Shown here in pieces: positions 14,223-14,578 of a stretch of 14,578 nucleotides of DNA (within the stretch, counting starts at the first letter, position 1; each line of letters starts with the position of its first letter). Below the pieces are notes generated by a model, which was given only the letters and a program-made list of their open reading frames with translations, was not told where the DNA came from and did not search any database. The DNA is from B8-G4 sp033720735 (lineage in GTDB: Bacteria > Bacteroidota > Bacteroidia > Chitinophagales > Saprospiraceae). Where the stretch lies: positions 1 through 14,578 of the forward strand of contig JAWWBX010000086.1 of the NCBI GenBank assembly GCA_033720735.1, given 5' to 3'. Both the position numbers and the translations under genes were made by a program.

Positions 14223-14578
14223 TTAGTTGAGCGCTTCGAGTGAGTTCTCGATCAACTTCATGGCATAGCTGAAGTTGTGGATGCCATAGCTCTGGTCTTC
14301 CAGCAAGTAGAAGTAGTTCCAGAGACATCCGGCTTCCACGGGACCCCAGGTGCCTTGTACCGCTCTGTCACTTTCGGTAAGAATACCGACTTCGATGAGT
14401 CTCAGTCGCAGTTCTTCAAGCGCGGCTTCCAGCGTGGCTTGTGTTTCTTCCTTCAACATGACCAGGGCATCCTCGTCGCTATGGCATTCCACACAGCCAT
14501 TGGTATTCAGCTCCCCGTCCTCCGTTTCAACACGGAAGGTGTGACCACCTGCCGCGCGACCGTCCATGACCGGTGCCA
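14223..14578 (-). CDS. C-terminal part of a c-type (probably multihaem) cytochrome, cut by right edge
   Basis: The minus-strand frame is open to the window edge and ends at TAA (14223-14225), giving 117 visible residues. A covalent haem site CVECH is encoded at 14481-14495. A histidine in AGGHTF (about 20 residues before it) may be a distal haem ligand. The C-terminal YGIHNFSYAMKLIENS resembles the GVHNPxYAxxLL tail of exported multihaem cytochromes of respiratory and nitrogen-cycle complexes. Only one CxxCH lies in the visible part, so the haem number is unknown. An ATG at 14567 is internal rather than the start, since the conserved PVMDGRAAGGHTF context runs across it. It is followed by a strong terminator and then the DUF5777 gene. 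Confidence 0.8.
   Translation of the reverse strand, partial: APVMDGRAAGGHTFRVETEDGELNTNGCVECHSDEDALVMLKEETQATLEAALEELRLRLIEVGILTESDRAVQGTWGPVEAGCLWNYFYLLEDQSYGIHNFSYAMKLIENSLEALN

Overview
The window looks like a chromosomal segment of a moderately GC-rich member of the Bacteroidota or a close relative in the FCB group. Three things point there: a one-protein hybrid two-component regulator (sensor propeller, kinase, receiver and AraC-type DNA-binding domain in one chain), a DUF5777-type outer-membrane-like protein beside a multihaem cytochrome, and the general lack of Shine-Dalgarno sequences before genes. There are no tRNA or rRNA genes, CRISPR arrays, transposases or phage genes. No species can be named from the sequence alone.

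Layout: (1) 1-174, start of a minus-strand membrane protein cut by the left edge. (2) 175-507, a gene-free stretch with short tandem repeats, including seven copies of a 7-bp unit that stop 6 bp from the next gene's stop codon. (3) 508-4425, minus strand, a 1305-residue hybrid two-component regulator. (4) 4426-4549, a divergent promoter region with an inverted repeat. (5) 4550-8379, plus strand, a tight three-gene operon: PLP aminotransferase, gamma-glutamyltransferase-like lipoprotein, and glycerate/D-2-hydroxyacid dehydrogenase. (6) 8393-11336, minus strand, a three-gene operon: SGNH-like protein, MBOAT O-acyltransferase, universal stress protein. (7) 11337-11479, a divergent promoter region with three GTGTTC hexamers spaced exactly 16 bp apart. 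(8) 11480-13135, plus strand, a second, exported and more divergent gamma-glutamyltransferase-like Ntn-hydrolase. (9) 13213-14097, minus strand, a DUF5777 protein. (10) 14223-14578, minus strand, the C-terminal end of a CxxCH cytochrome, separated from DUF5777 by a clear intrinsic terminator.

How the genes may work together: the operon at 4550-8379 reads as a short nitrogen and carbon scavenging route. A surface Ntn-hydrolase would release an amino acid from a gamma-glutamyl or other amide conjugate, the aminotransferase would make the 2-oxo acid, and the dehydrogenase would reduce it to a 2-hydroxy acid (for example serine to hydroxypyruvate to glycerate). The large sensor-regulator is transcribed divergently from this operon and is the natural candidate for its control. 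The SGNH/MBOAT pair fits O-acylation (probably O-acetylation) of an exported polysaccharide. These links are inferences from gene order. The enzyme families themselves are clear from motifs.

The most unusual points are the missing substrate-pocket residues in both gamma-glutamyltransferase-like proteins, the linkage of a polysaccharide-type hybrid regulator to an amino-acid operon with no SusC/SusD in view, the 16-bp phased hexamer array, and the heptamer array. I found no clear-cut new defence or mobile system.
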